Part shown: piece by piece, positions 1 through 13,496 of the stretch
Numbering within the stretch: position 1 is the stretch's first letter
Layout: each line of letters opens with the position of its first letter
Assembly (NCBI GenBank): GCA_030068075.1
Contig: CM057828.1
Span: 114,069,699-114,133,698 of the forward strand
Source of the DNA: Paguma larvata
Taxonomy: Eukaryota; Chordata; Mammalia; Carnivora; Viverridae
Length of the DNA: 64,000 nt
Direction: 5' to 3'
Notes under the pieces: generated by a model
Databases searched by the model: none
Told to the model about the DNA's origin: nothing
The model's input: only the letters and a program-made list of their open reading frames with translations
Translations under genes and position numbers: made by a program

Positions 1-693
1 CAAATAAATGGAAAGATGTACTGTATTCATGGATTGGAAGAATTTATATTGCTAAAATATCCATACTACCTAAAATCCTCTACATATTCAATCCAATTCC
101 TATCAAAATTCGAATGGCATTTTTCACAGAAATAGAAAGAACTATCATAAAACTTATATGGAACCATAAGCGTCCAAATAGCCAAAACAATCTTGAGAAA
201 GAAGAACAAATCTGGAGACATCATGCTTCCTGATTTCAAACTGTATTGCAAAGATATTGTGATCAAAACAGGATGGTTCTGGCATAAAAATAGACAGATA
301 GATCAATGAAACAGAACAAAGAGCCCAGAAATAAACCCATGAATGTACAGTCAAATAATCTTTGATACACAAACATCAAAAATACACAACGTGGAAAGGA
401 TAGGCCCTCAATAAATGGTGCTGGGAAAACTAGACAGCCACATGCAAAAAAAAAAAAAAAAAAAAAAGAAACTGAATCATTATCTTACACCATGCACAAA
501 ACTTAACACAAAATAGATTAGTGACTTGATAATAAAACCCGAAACTGTAAAAATCCTAGAAGAAAACATAAGCAGTAAGCTAATTGACATCAGTCTTAGC
601 TATAATTTTTTGGATTTGACACCAAAAGCAAAGGCAACAAAAGCAAAAATAAACAAGTGGGATTATATGAAACGAAAAAACTTCTGCACAGAT

Positions 694-883
694 GGGGCAC
701 CTGGGTGGCTCAGTTGGTTGAGCATCTGACTCTTGATTTTGGCAGAAGTCATGGTTGTGGGATCAAGCCCGTTGTTGGGCTCCATGCCTATGCGGAGCCA
801 GTTTAAGATTCCTTCTCTCTCTCTCTCTCTTCTTCTGCCCCTCACCCCCACTCTCTGTCTAAAATAAAGTAAAACAAACAAAA
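694..883 (+). mobile_element. CAN-SINE (felid type)
   Basis: Head GGGGCACCTGGGTGGCTCAG, CT-rich middle and A-rich tail. Inserted in the L1, with imperfect TSD cttctgcacag / cttctgcatag. Confidence 0.9.
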
Positions 884-1500
884 ACCTTCTGCATAGCAAA
901 ATAAAAAATCAACAAAATGAAAAGGCAATTTATGGAATGGGAGAAAACATTGGTAAACCATATATCTGATAAAGGATTAATATCCAATTTATATAAAGAA
1001 CTCCTACAATTCAATAGCAAAACCCAAATAAACTGATTTAAAAATGGGCAAAAGACCTGAATAAATATTTTTCCAAAGAAGACACACAAATGGCAAACAG
1101 GCATATGAAAAGGTGTTCAACATCACTAACCATCAGGGAAATACAAAGCAAAACCACAGTGAGATATCACCACATACCTATGAGGATGGCTATTATCAAA
1201 AAGACATGAAATAATAAATGTCGATACAGGTGTGGAGAAAAGAGAACTTTTGTACACTATTGGTGAGAAGGTAAACTGGTGCAACCACTATGGAAAATGG
1301 TTTAGAGGTTCCTTAAAAATTAAAAATAGAACTACTATATGATTCATGAATCCCAGTCCTTGGTAAATGTCCAAAGGAAATGAAGTCAATATTGCAAAGA
1401 GATATCTGCATTCCCATCTTCACTGCAGCATTATTCACAATAGGCAAGATTAGGAAACAATCTAAGAGTCAATTAGTGAAGGAATGGATAAAGAAATGTG

Positions 1501-1501
<1 letters not shown>

Positions 1502-1533
<32 letters not shown>
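1502..1533 (+). repeat. (CA)n microsatellite
   Basis: About 16 units inside L1. Confidence 0.95.
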
Positions 1534-1537
<4 letters not shown>

Positions 1538-2041
1538 CTGAAATATTATTCAGCATAAAAAGAAGGAAATTTATGACAGCATGGGTGAACCTGGCAGATG
1601 TTATGCTAAGAGAAATAAGCCAGACACAGAAAGGCAAATATTATATGATTTTACTTATATATATAGAATTGAAAAAAGTCAAACTCATAAAAGCAGACTA
1701 GAATGGTGGTTGTCAGGAGCTATTGGGTGGGAGATGTGGGGAAATCTTGCCCAAAGAGCACAAACTTTCAGTTATAGGTTCTAGGGACCTAATATACAGT
1801 ATGATGACTTAATAATGTTGTTTTTGTATAGAGTTCGTTAAGAGAGTAGATTTTAAGAATTGTCACTACACCCTTTCCCCCACACAAATGGTAACTGTGT
1901 GAGGTGGTAGATATGTTAATTACCTTGACTATAATCATTTTACCCTATATGTATATATATATTGCAAATCATCATACTGTACACATTAAATATATATAAT
2001 TTTTATTTGTCAATTATACTTCGGTAAGACTGGAAAAAGAT

Positions 2042-3130
2042 ATCTTCAAAAAAGTAAAAATAAACAAGTGAAATTATCCTTAAAAATGGGCAAAGTACTT
2101 GGATGGACATTGCTTCAAAAAAGATGTACAAATGGTTAATAAGCACATGAAAAGGTGTTTGACACTACTAATCATTAGAGAAATGCAAATCAAACCACAA
2201 TGAGATACTACCTCACAACCATTAGTATGGTTACCATTAAAAAAAAAAAAAAACAGGGGCACCTTGGTAGTTCAGTTGGTTAAGTGTCCAACTTTGGCTC
2301 ATTTCATGATCTCAGAGCTTGAGTTCAAGCCCCACATTAAGCTCTGTGCTGACAGCTCAGAGCTTGGAGCCTGCTTCGGATTCTGTGTCTCTATCTCTAC
2401 CCTTTCTCCACTCAATGCTCTGTCTCTCTCTCTTCCTCAAAAATAAATAAACATTAAAACAAACAAATAAATCAGAAAATAGCAAGTGTTGACAAGGATG
2501 TGGAGAAATTGGAATGCTTGTACACTGTTGGTGGAAATGTCAAATAGTGCAGGCACTATGGAAATAGTATGTCAGTTCCTCAAAAAATTAAAAATACAAT
2601 TATCATATTATCTGTCAATTCCACTTCTGAGTATATACACCAAAGAATTAAAAGCAAGGCTCAAAGAGATATTTGCATACTCATGGCCATAGCAGCATTA
2701 TTCACAATAGCTAAAGTGTGGAGGCACACCAAGTGGTACATATATACAATGAAATGTTATTACTCAGCCCTAGGAAGGAAGGAGATGCTGACATTTGCTA
2801 CAACATGGACAATCCTTGAGGACATTATGCTAAGTGAAATCAGTCAATCACAAAGGAAACAAAAAAGAGTCAGATACCTAGAGTGGTCAAATTCACAGTG
2901 ATAGAAAGTAGAAAGGTGGTTGCCAGGGGGATGGGAGATGGGGGGGATGGGAGGTTTTGGTTTAATGGATATAGAGTTTCAGTTTTGCAAGGTGAAAAGA
3001 GTGTTGGAGATGGAGAGTGGTGATGGGTGCACAACAAAATGAGTGTACTCCACTATCACTGAACTGTCTACTTAAAAATGGTCAGGATGACAAATAATTA
3101 GGGTGACAAATTTTACCACAATTTAAAAAT
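2042..3130 (+). mobile_element. Old L1 3' fragment with nested SINE
   Basis: L1-like 3' sequence (patterns such as 'atgcaaatcaaaccacaatgag' shortened and 'tatttgcatactcatggcca'), split by the SINE at 2256-2475. Stops throughout. Confidence 0.75.
2256..2475 (+). mobile_element. CAN-SINE
   Basis: Head GGGGCACCTTGGTAGTTCAG, CT-rich region, tail AAATAAATAAACATTAAAAC. Confidence 0.9.
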
Positions 3131-4083
3131 TGGGGAAAAGGGGACAAAGGACCATGCTTAACTGGTAAACACTAGTAACTCTCTTTCTGAGTCCAAGCCC
3201 CAATTCTTCACTCCCCAGATAAGTGACCTTGGACATGCTGCCTCTCTTCCAGGGTAGGTGACAAATGGGCGAAAGTGAACCTACCACTCTGCTGAGGACT
3301 ATTGTGTACATAGAAACCCTTCACAAACTGCACCACCAGCAGGTAAGTATGAGAGGATATACTCTTCTGTGTCTCAATATGAATTAACTAGGTCAACTGT
3401 ATAAGGTGCTCAGGAGTCCGCCTGGCACGTAATATACACTCAGTAAGTGTCGGCTATTATTATTTTATGATCCTTCCTGATACAGGATATAATGAAGTGC
3501 ATACACCACTAGCACCTCTGAATTCTCTGCATCTAAATCCATAGGAAATATGACACTCAGAGGGCTTACCTCAGCCCTGCTCAATAATAATTGATTCCGG
3601 GTCCTGTGAAGCCTATCCTATCACAGTACACTCAATAGCTCCCCAAGGACCTGAAAAAGTTAATTAGCTTCCCTAACTGCCTTCAGACACTGACCACAAT
3701 TCAGCTAATTTAATAAAAGAGTATAATGACCCCAGATTATTCATACTTTCAATTGTTTAAAGCAACTGAATGATAAGCACAAGGAAATTTTATCTAACTG
3801 TAAATATGAGAAAGATATGTGAAAATAAAAAAGTAAAATTTATACAAAAACATAAGCATTCACTTTGTGGTATACAAGCATTCGTCAAAATACCTAACAG
3901 AAACCTTGAGTTACAAGGATGGCCAGTGACTCTTCTAGTCCTCTGCCAGCCAGCTATCCGTGTCTTGCTCAAATTAGTTTTCTATAAGGTTTTTATAACA
4001 ATTTAGATAACTTAAAGGAAACCCTGAAGGGAGGAATAAGAGATGGAAAAATGGGGAGAGAGTGCTAGAGAGAATTAATTTCT

Positions 4084-4115
4084 TAAAAAAATTTTTTAAG
4101 TTTATTTATTTATTT

Positions 4116-4168
<53 letters not shown>

Positions 4169-4300
4169 ATCCCAAGCAGGCTTTGCACTGTCAGCACAGA
4201 GCCCAATGCAGGGCTAGAACTCATGAACCATGAAATCATGACCTGAGCCAAAACCAAGTATCAGATCAGATCCTTAACCAACTGAGCCATCCAGGAACCA
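4084..4300 (-). mobile_element. CAN-SINE with GT/GA expansion
   Basis: Reverse SINE: T-rich tail, then (GT)n(GA)n at about 4118-4163, ending in the reversed head 'gagccatccaggaacca'. TSD of 19 bp with one mismatch at 4065-4083 and 4301-4319. Confidence 0.92.
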
Positions 4301-4355
4301 CTAGAGACAATTAATTTCTAAAGAGTCCATACCTATGAGTCCATACTCATGGTAA

Positions 4356-4397
<42 letters not shown>

Positions 4398-4402
4398 ACA
4401 CA
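4356..4402 (+). repeat. (CA)n microsatellite
   Basis: About 20 CA units with one interruption. Confidence 0.95.
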
Positions 4403-5339
4403 GAGCGAGGAGAGATCTTCCTTATAGTAGAATGACAGAACTGATAAATAGAGAAATAGTGATGGAGTTAGAACACCACTGTTTTGCAACCATCGTAATC
4501 ATAATTCAGGCAAGAATCTTCAATGGATGCTAAACTAGTGAGTGAATGTTTCAGAAGGAAACATTTATATTGTCTTGAAGCATCCCCTACAAGATAAAGC
4601 ACAAAGTAAGAATAGTCATTTTGCAGGGGAGAAACCTGGCAGAGGCTACCCTAACTGAGGGGTCAAAGTTGACATTACTAATAACACGACACACCTCCTA
4701 AGGAGGAACAACTGAGAAAGACAAGGATCACCTCCCTGAAATTCCTGCTGTCTAAAACGCATTGCTCAGATCTAACCATGCGGCAACATGAGACAAATCC
4801 AAATGAAGAAATATTCTACAAAATGAATATGCTCTTCAAAAATGTCAATGTCATGAAAGGCAAAGGAAGGATGAGGAAATATTCCAGATTAAAGGAAACT
4901 AAAGACACATGACAACTGAAAGTAATGTGTGATCTTGGACTGGGAATAAATAGCTCTAAAGAATATTATTGGGAAATTGATGAAATTTAAATAAGGTATA
5001 TTGATTAAATCATAGTCGTGTGTCAATGGTAGATCTCCTGATTTTGATCATTGTACCGTGATTATGTAAGTGAATATCTTTGTTCTTAGGAAACGCACAT
5101 TGAAGTATTAAGGGGCAAAAGGGCCTCATGTCTGCAAGGAATTCTTAAATGGTTCAGAAAAATCTCTATCTATAACATACATATAATTTGTGTCTGTAAT
5201 ACTATAATATTCATTACATTCAAGATATAATATTGAATTATATACATGGAGAAAAAGAGAATTCTAAAGCATGCATATCAAAACTCAAGAAAAGAGACCT
5301 AAATGTGAGACCTGAAACCACTCTGACATTGGCCATAGC

Positions 5340-5909
5340 ACCATTTTTCTAGATATGTCTCCTAAGGAAAAGGAAACAAAAGCAAAAATAAACTATTGGG
5401 ACTACAACAGAATAAGAAAGCTTTTGCACAGCGAAGGAAACCATCAACAAAATAAAAAGACAGCCTACTGAATGGGAGAAGATATTTGTAAATGACAAAT
5501 CCACCAAGGGGTTGGTACCCAAAATATAAAAAGAACTTACATAATTCAATACAAAAAGATCAAATAATCCTATTAAAAATGGGCAGAGGATCCAAACAGA
5601 TGTTTTTTCAAAGAAGACATATGGATGGCCAACAGATAGATGAAAAGATGTTCAACATTACTCATCATCAGAGAAATGCAAGTCAAAGCCACAATGCAAT
5701 ACCACCTTATAGCAGTTAGAATGGCTAAAATCAAAATGACAAGAACAAGCTTTGATGAGGATGTGGACAAAAAGGAATCCTCAGTCACTATTGGTGGGAT
5801 GCAAAGTGGTGCAGCCACTGTGAAAGACAGTATAGATGTTCCTCAAAAAATTAAAAAGAGAAATACCATCTGATCAAATAATTCCACTAGTAGGTATAAG
5901 GAAAATGTG

Positions 5910-5954
<45 letters not shown>

Positions 5955-5960
5955 GTGTGT
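5340..5960 (+). mobile_element. L1 3' fragment ending in (CA)n
   Basis: L1 3' sequence similar to that at 560-1500, with stops, running into a (CA)n array at 5912-5952. Confidence 0.75.
5912..5952 (+). repeat. (CA)n microsatellite
   Basis: About 20 units at the end of an L1 fragment, followed by a short GTGTGTGT. Confidence 0.95.
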
Positions 5961-6429
5961 AAGCCCAGGGCTTTTCCCCTCCCCCACTCACAGGTCCCTA
6001 ATCTTTCCCCTGTCATTCCAAAGCCACTTGTGTTTTCTCCCTCTTGCTTCCTTCCAGTTGTATAATGCAAGATAACAGCAGAGTTCTTGTGAGTTCGTCA
6101 GAGAAAGACCATACACAACTTTAGCCAAAGGAATAAGGAACTCACAAGAGAAATTAAACTTCTATTTTATCTCTTATTTTCATATAATTCACATTTTTCC
6201 TGTTTAGCAGGTCCTTCATCTCACAGGAAAATATGCCTTAAGCACCCTCCTTAAAACAGTGAAACCAAAAACCATCCTGAATTCAATACCCATTCCAGCT
6301 TCTATCCTCCCTGCTTCCCCTCATGGCTCCACCTCTAGAGAGGTTGTCTGTGTCTGCTCTCTCTTCTCACCTCTCCGGGCGCCCTTCACCCACAGCAAAC
6401 TGCCTTTTGCCCTCACCCTTCTATTGAAA

Positions 6430-6620
6430 ATTTTTTAATGTTTATTTATCTTTGAGAGAGAGAGAGACAGAGCATGGACAGAACATGAGCTGAGGAGGGG
6501 CAGAGAGAGAGAGGCAGACACAGAATATGAAGCGGGCTCTAGGGCTCGAACTCACAATCTGTGAGATCATGACATGAGCTGAAGTCGGAGGTTTAACTGA
6601 CTGAGCCACCTAGGTGCCCC
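6430..6620 (-). mobile_element. CAN-SINE
   Basis: Reverse copy ending 'gagccacctaggtgcccc'. TSD of 15 bp, 6415-6429 and 6621-6635, one mismatch. Confidence 0.92.
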
Positions 6621-8403
6621 ACCCCTCTATTGAAACTACTCTTGCCAAACTCACCAGCCACCTCCTCGTAACGAAAGCTGATGGGCAGCTGTCGACCCTC
6701 ATTTCATCTATCGGTAGCGTTTTGAGGCCGTTAACTACTTCTTCTAGAAAGACTCTCATGGCCCTCATGGCCCCAGTTCCTGATTCTCCTCTAACAACTC
6801 TGGCTGCTCCTTCTCAGTCTCCACTGTAAGGCTCCTCTAACTCTGCTTATCCCTGAAATGTGAATGCTCCTTAGAGTTCTTTCCTAGGCCCACTCTGTGT
6901 GCCTTCCATTGTGTAATTTCAGAGCTTTAGGCTCATATTTCAGAATGCCTACCTGAACCCTCACTTGGACATCTTATAAGCTCTGCAAACTTGACATTTT
7001 CAAACCTAAACTTTTCACTTTGGCCAGGGTTCCTTATCTCAGAGAACAGCACCACATGGACTTAGCTGGCAACCAGAAGGCTGCCATTCATCCTTGACTC
7101 TTCTTTTAACCTGCATACCAACCAGTTAATAATTCCTATTAATTCCAGCACTCATTCCAGTTGACATCAGGTCAGCCCACCATTCAGCATCAGCTCATAT
7201 TATGGCCACGGCCACCAACCTTCCAGCCTCCAACCTACACTTCACACTGCATTTAAAATGATTTTTCGAATGCTAAAATATGATTGTCACTTTGCTGCTC
7301 AAAACCCTTCAGTGACATCTCATGTCTTCAACATAACGTCAAAACATGGCTTATAAAATCCTTCATGATGAGGACATTCTGACCATTTTCCCCCAGAACT
7401 TCTTTCAGTTCCTTGGGCAAGCCAACTTCCCTCACATCCATGACTTAAAATGTGCTATGGCCTCTGGAACATTCTTTCCTGGCAAATTTCCATCGTCTTC
7501 CCTCTGGATATAGAATTAGATGTGAATAATAGCAACCTGTACTTGCTCTCACACAGCACATACTTTCTCAAGTGTCATCACTTGTTCAAAAGTCAGCCTC
7601 TGCACACTAGACTGAGTTTTGTAGCATCTGTGATTATGTCCACTTTGTTCATCACTGTGTTTCCAGTCAAGGCCACTGCCTACATCCAAAAGAAGTCTCT
7701 CATAAGACTCCCATGTCTATCATATGGGAACTCTGTATACTTCCAAGTCATCATTCATAGATGTTTTCTCCCCTGCCATGTCTGAACTCTTGGGAAACAT
7801 CTTTTCGCTTAGTGGCCTAATCCAACTCTAAAATATCACTCACTCCTCTTTCACAAATATTTATTTTTCTCAGGATATTAACTCATACTTTTCTTCTCTA
7901 TCCTTAGACACCATCAATGCAGCATTCAGTTGGATCCCACTAATTCAAAATGTGCAAATATTAGACCTAATCACACTGAAGTAAAAATTCATTAATCCTG
8001 ATACTGTGAAGATTCAACTTTTTGGTTATAAGGAAAAAGAACTCTTAAACTAGACCTTAGGAAATCAAAGATGCATCTAGCATATTTTCCTCTTTTGAAT
8101 TTAATAATTAATTTTTACAAAAGTAGAGCACTCTTCACATTCAAATGTAAGACATGGTGAACTGCAGTTTTCCATTGCCCGATTTTACTAATTAGAGTAA
8201 TAAAAAAGTCAAATATACTTTTCGATTTTAACTCTGAAAGAACCTTTTCCAAATAAGTGAAGATTTATTACACTTTCTTTGTTTTAACTGAGAACCATGT
8301 TTCACTTTGAATGGGCTACCAAACTGAGCCCCTGTGATTACTAATTAAAAGATAGTATCTTGCAGTATTCCATATGTGGCTTTGCGATTGTTGTTAGAAG
8401 GCA

Positions 8404-8616
8404 AGGGGCACCTGGGTGGATCAGTTGGTTAAGTGTCCAACTTCAGCTCAGGTCATGCTCTCATGGTTCGTGGGTTTGAGCCCTACGTCAGGCTCTGTTC
8501 TGACAGCTCACAGCCTGGAGCCTGCTTCAGATTCTGTGTCTCCCTCTCTCTCTGCCTCTCCCTCACTTGCACTCTGTCTCTCTCGCTCTCAAACATGAAA
8601 AAAATTTTTTTAAAAA
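8404..8616 (+). mobile_element. CAN-SINE
   Basis: Head GGGGCACCTGGGTGGATCAG, CT-rich middle, A/T-rich tail. Confidence 0.9.
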
Positions 8617-9726
8617 GGCACAGACTATTCTTCACTAGGGCATTTCCCTTCATTTTGGACTTCCTACTAAGTCAACCGTCTACCAAGAACAACATAAAAC
8701 CAGTCACCCCCACCACTGACAGACTACTGTGCAGAGTCAGAAAGAGTAACTGCAAGAAATGAATGTCTTCCAGAGCAGGTGCAGGTTCATGTTTTGCAAA
8801 ATGTGGATGAACTTTGCACATTAGGAGAAAAGAGAATGTAGATATGCACTTTGTCAGCTTCAAGTGATTTTCTGAACTGCACACCTGACTTTCACAAGGA
8901 GGGGGAAGAATAAAAACAAAATGGCTGCCAAGCATGTTTTCACCAATTCCGACTGGAAGGGTGGCTACAGATGACTGTCCAAAGCCTGCTTCTTGGCTCC
9001 AGACCCCAAACACTTCAATTTCATTTAATCTATTAAGTCAAGTTCCCAGTCTTAAACTCATTCTCCAGAGATTATATGAATTATCCATACAGAATTAAAG
9101 ACTACATTTAGCTACCAACACAGCTTTGAGTTTTCCCCCCAGCATGCTCTCATACAATACTGCAAGGAGAATAAACTGGCCTTTTGAAAGGCAATATGGT
9201 CTGTTGTATCACTTTCCTTAAGAATATTTATATAATTTAAGTTAGCAACTGTACTAAGAAATAATCATGAATGGAGAAGCCCTGGGCACATAAGAACATT
9301 CATTGAGGGATAGAAGGGTTATTTATAGCAGCAACACCAGAAAAAAGGAAACGAGCAGGAGGGGAGTAATATTTTGTGCTTGCTTTTTAATACATACAAT
9401 TTTTAGGATTTTACACTTGTGAACACATTTAATGTTCATAGTACCACTATGAAGCAGGGCCTTTCCTTTCTCCTTTTTTCAGATAAGAAAAGTGAGACAG
9501 ATAAGGATTTGCCCAAGCTGGTGCTGGAGCTGAGATAGGAAGGACAGGGTGTCACAGAGCTCTGGAGCCTGCCCTTCAAAGAACTATCACTACTGCGCTT
9601 TCTCATATAGTCACTCCTCACATACTATGTAGTTAAGAGTGTTTGTAATAATGTGGAAAAATACTTATCATGTCTAGTTAGAAAAAGAAACATGATCACA
9701 AATACATAAATTAAAAAAGGAAAAGT

Positions 9727-9955
9727 GGGGCACACCTGGGTGGATCAGTCGATTGCCTCTTGATATCGACTCTTGTTATCTGCTCAGGTCATGATCTCAC
9801 AATTCGTGAGATCAAGCCCTGCATCAGGCTCTGGACTGACAGTGTGGAACCTGCTTGGGATTCTGTCTTTCTCCCTCTCTCTTTACCCCTCTCCTGCTTG
9901 CTCTCTGTCTCTCAAAATAAATAAATAAACATTAAAAATTTTTCTTAAAAAAGAA
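9727..9955 (+). mobile_element. CAN-SINE
   Basis: Variant head 'ggggcacacctgggtggatc' and tail AAATAAATAAATAAACATTA. Confidence 0.88.
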
Positions 9956-11546
9956 AACCTCTATGGTTTGAAAAAGAGATTCAAGGTTCAGACACCAGTA
10001 TGGTATTAGTGATAATCTTTGGGTGGTGGAATTACAATTTTTCCCTGCTATTTTGTATTTTTTAAAGTAAGCATGTATTCCCTCTCAGGTGGTAAAAATG
10101 ATCACTTATTCCTCTTTAAATCCCTCATGTGCCTCCTGCTCCCACTGGCCTTTCCCTCTACCTGCTGACCCTGAACAACACGGGCTTGAACTGCGCATGT
10201 CAGTTACACGTGGGTGTTTTTCGATAAATACAGTACAGTACTACAAATGTATTTTCCTTCTGATTTTGTTAATGATATTTTCTTTTCTCTAGCTTACTTT
10301 ATGGAAAGAATATAGTATGTAATACATATAACACACAAAATATGTGTTGCCCGTTTATGTTATCGGTAAGGCTTCTGGTCAACAGTCGGCCCTCAGTGGT
10401 TTAGTTCTTGGGGTGATAAAAGTTATATGTGAACTTGACTACACAGGATGGGCATGCCCCTCACTCCCATGTTTTCAAGGATCAATTATATTTCCTTCCT
10501 CCTTACTTCACTTCATATTTCCACTGCAATTTTTTTTCTCCTAGGCCTTATTTCTCCTACCTCTTATATCTTATCTTTTTTTTCTTCCTTCTCTTTCTTC
10601 TTCTTCTTCCTGTGGTGCTCTCTCTTCCCTTCCCCATCCCATAAGGCTCATGAGCAGAAGGAAAAAAAGTCTCTGTGGCCCTATCTTCCTGGTGGCCCTT
10701 TCCCTCTGTACCCTCACAATGGGTATATGTAGAGGGGAGGGGGATTGCAGGGTATTTTGTGAAAAAAAAAATTTTTTTTAACATTGTGTTTCAGTTTTTC
10801 TAATGGCTTCTAAAATTGCTGATATAAAATTCTTTGACCTAAAAATTGAGGTCATTTGGCTAGTCACTGATTCTAGACCTCACTGGTTTCCCAGCATTCT
10901 CTGATTTCTGCTCTTTTCTCTGCTGTTGGTGAATGACAGGCACCTTTTGGCATTTCTTCCCAGCAGCCCTGTGTTTCCTGTTCCTGCAACATTTTTGCTT
11001 TTCCTTATTGCTCTTCCTTCTTCCAGGCCTACACTTCTCTTCAGAACCTGATGTCGCCCTCAGTCAGTAGTCCTCAGGCCAGACTTTGGCTCCCGGGAAT
11101 GCCTGGTTGGCTGATTTGATGGACTCATCCCAAGGCCCCTTGGATTGTTAAAACCTGAATCTGACATTAGTAGAAGTGGTAATATCAATGCTTTGGGGAG
11201 TGGAGTGAAGAGTTCCCTCTGTTCTTCCAGGTCATCTGGCAGCCCACTGGATTCAAGCAGGTCAAGAACACCTGCACCAAGCTAGCTTAGAAGACTGAGT
11301 ACATCAGGTAACTAGGGTCTGTCTGGACGATTCTTCCTCAAACTTATAAGAGTTGGTACAGATTTTAGTACGTGTGTTGCTGAAGTGAGCATAAGAGTTG
11401 GCTACCGATTAAGAAAAATGTTAGTCCCCTAAATCTTTATTCCCAGTTATTAGGTTTTGCTAACTTTCCAGTGCCAGTTTTCTTCATAAATCTCAGTTCT
11501 CAGGTACCTTATAGTACTGGCAGTCTCAAAACTATAAGCAGTGTTT

Positions 11547-11790
11547 GGGGTGCCCGGGTGGTTCAGTCGGTTAAGCAGCCAACTCTTGATTTTGGCTCAG
11601 GTCATGATCTCATGGTTCATGAGTTCAAGCCCCACATCAGGGGCTTGGGATTCTCTCTCCTTCTCTTTCTGCCCCTCCCCCACTCATGCATACTTCGCTT
11701 TCTCTCTCCTTCTCTTTCCCTCCCTCTCAAAAAAAATAAAAAAGAAAAAACACCCAAAAAACCAAAAAAAAAAAACAAAACCCAAAACTT
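11547..11790 (+). mobile_element. CAN-SINE
   Basis: Head 'ggggtgcccgggtggttcag', CT-rich region, long A-rich tail with C interruptions. Confidence 0.88.
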
Positions 11791-13286
11791 AAAAAAGCTT
11801 CAGAAAAAAATATGTATATGCAGTTCTTTCCTCAAAATGTGCTTGCCTTGCTCCATTCCTTATCATTTCCCACCCGTCTTATTTCTAGAGCCTCATGCCC
11901 AGCCTCACCGATCCAGATCTCTCCTGTCCCTGCTTCCAGAAGGATGGTTTCGATCATGTCCTTTTCAGATAAAAATGCTTTCAGGTTACCTTGATTACAA
12001 ATCCATCAAACTCAAATGCTAAGTTTAGCCTCTCCCCGCCCCTCGCACAACAAGGAAAAAGAAACCGTCACTTTCTCCAATTGTAAAAGTAACATGTGTT
12101 CATTGCAAGCAATCGAATAAGGTCAGGCAAGATGTAAAGGTATGAACAAGAAAGTGGCAATCCCTTGTAATTTTCCCTCCCAGAGAGAGAGAGGTGTCAT
12201 TAATCGGTTTGTTTTGTTGAGCTTTCAAAATCCCACATGGCTCATTGGATTTGCCATGACTGTCCATTCTCAACGCCTCTGGTCAGATCCCATTCCTCAA
12301 GCCCCACAAGCTGACTACTACTTCTGGGGCTTTGATGGTGTGTTCGATCCTCTGTAATGGCCTCCCCCCATCCAGTTCATTCTTAGCTTTGAAAATCTTT
12401 TGAAAATACAAGTCCTACTTGCTGCATGGAGCCTTCCAAGCCTTACCAATGTACAGAATATGTACTCTGTGCCACGAAATTCAACCATATAGCTATCTCC
12501 TGCTGGTGCTACCCCATCTCCCCTGGATCATATACTGTCAGGGAACCAGGATTATGCCTTATGCTTTCTGAAGCCTCATGACATGGTGGGAAATCATAAA
12601 TGTCTGTCTAATAAATACATATAAAAAAATAAATGACTAATTGAGTAGCTTCCTTTTCACTTAGTGAAATTTCTTAATTCTTTGGAGATGATATTTAATT
12701 TTTTATAGGTTACAGGCCTATAACCTAGTGAAAATTTACACGGATATGCTGGAAATGCCTTTTAAGCTCCGTCCATCTATTTCCAGAGTACCTATGATGT
12801 TTGCGTGCCTATTAAGACAGAGATTTTCCCTATGAGAGTCCTTTGGTTCCAGCACAAAGTGGATGAGTTGCCGGGGCATCATTTACTTCTTGCTCACTAA
12901 ACTGTCCCCCCTTCTGTAATCAGTCCATCAAGTTCACACAATCGTGGCACCTAGAATGATGACACATCCATAAATCAGTGCTCAAACTGCTGGTTGTTGC
13001 TTAAGTGCCCAGGTGATGAATGTCTTTCTGCACCTTCTTGGTGCAGATTATTTTGATTGATTTAACAAAAGTTCCAGTTCAGTCAAGGGCCATGAAAGGC
13101 TCCATGGCATTGAGGAACAATGTCCCAGGACTCCGAGCAAGAGCCCATGTGAAAAAGAAACAGCGAAATGGAAGCAGGGGGGAGGTCGGTTTGCCGCCCC
13201 CAATCAATGCCTATTTTTGGACTAAAAGATAATACATGTGGAAGTTGCAAATTGCCAACCAACAAGGGTCGTAGATTCACGCTCAC

Positions 13287-13365
13287 CTCTCATCGCATTT
13301 AATCAGGATCACGCTGTCTGTTCCAATCCCAGAGCTGCAGCTCCCTTCTTGAGAGAAAAATGACT
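13287..13365 (-). CDS. GAD2: GAD2 coding exon 8, with a one-base frame break
   Basis: Exon encoding SHFSLKKGAAALG, then (after correction) the expected IGTDSVILIKCDE and two bases of Arg307. Acceptor is TTTTAG|AGTCAT and donor GAGAG|GTGAGC. The exon measures 79 nt, but phase 0 in and phase 2 out requires 80. After Leu292 the sequence reads CTGGGATTGG where the family needs one more G (C run at 13328-13330 on the plus strand). Read literally, the frame shifts at codon 293 and hits TGA a few codons later. Intact splice sites and otherwise perfect coding on both sides point to a consensus error or a very recent change, not an old pseudogene. The next exons, including the catalytic PLP lysine region, are outside the window. 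Confidence 0.93.
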
Positions 13366-13496
13366 CTAAAAAAGAAAAAAAAAAAAGCATATTTGTAATT
13401 AGTTGCATGTAAATTCAAGATCCATTTTTTTCTCCTTTTATTTTTAATCTCCCTCAAAAACCTGGATTGCTAAGAGAAGATGGCATCTTTCCATTG

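Larger units (their letters stand above)
1..2041 (+). mobile_element. L1 fragment, ORF2 end and 3' region
   Basis: Sense-strand L1 sequence near the end of ORF2, with the familiar L1 stretches around 'atggaaccataa' and 'ggcaacaaaagcaaaaataaac', then the tail. Multiple stops; inactive. A CAN-SINE is inserted at 694-883 and a (CA)n run lies at 1502-1533. The element continues past the left edge. Confidence 0.85.
1..13286 (-). other. GAD2: GAD2 intron 8 (partial)
   Basis: Downstream of exon 8 in the GAD2 sense. I found no GAD2 exon 9 or later here. The content is L1 fragments at the left (1-3130, 5340-5960), seven CAN-SINEs, microsatellites, and unremarkable AT-rich unique DNA (for example 6640-8400, 8640-9700, 9980-11540 and 11800-13280). 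No other gene is supported. Confidence 0.7.

Noticed and set aside
1..13286. Further GAD2 exons (9 onward)
   Set aside because: I searched for the expected GAD65 peptide blocks on the minus strand and saw none; they should lie beyond the left edge.
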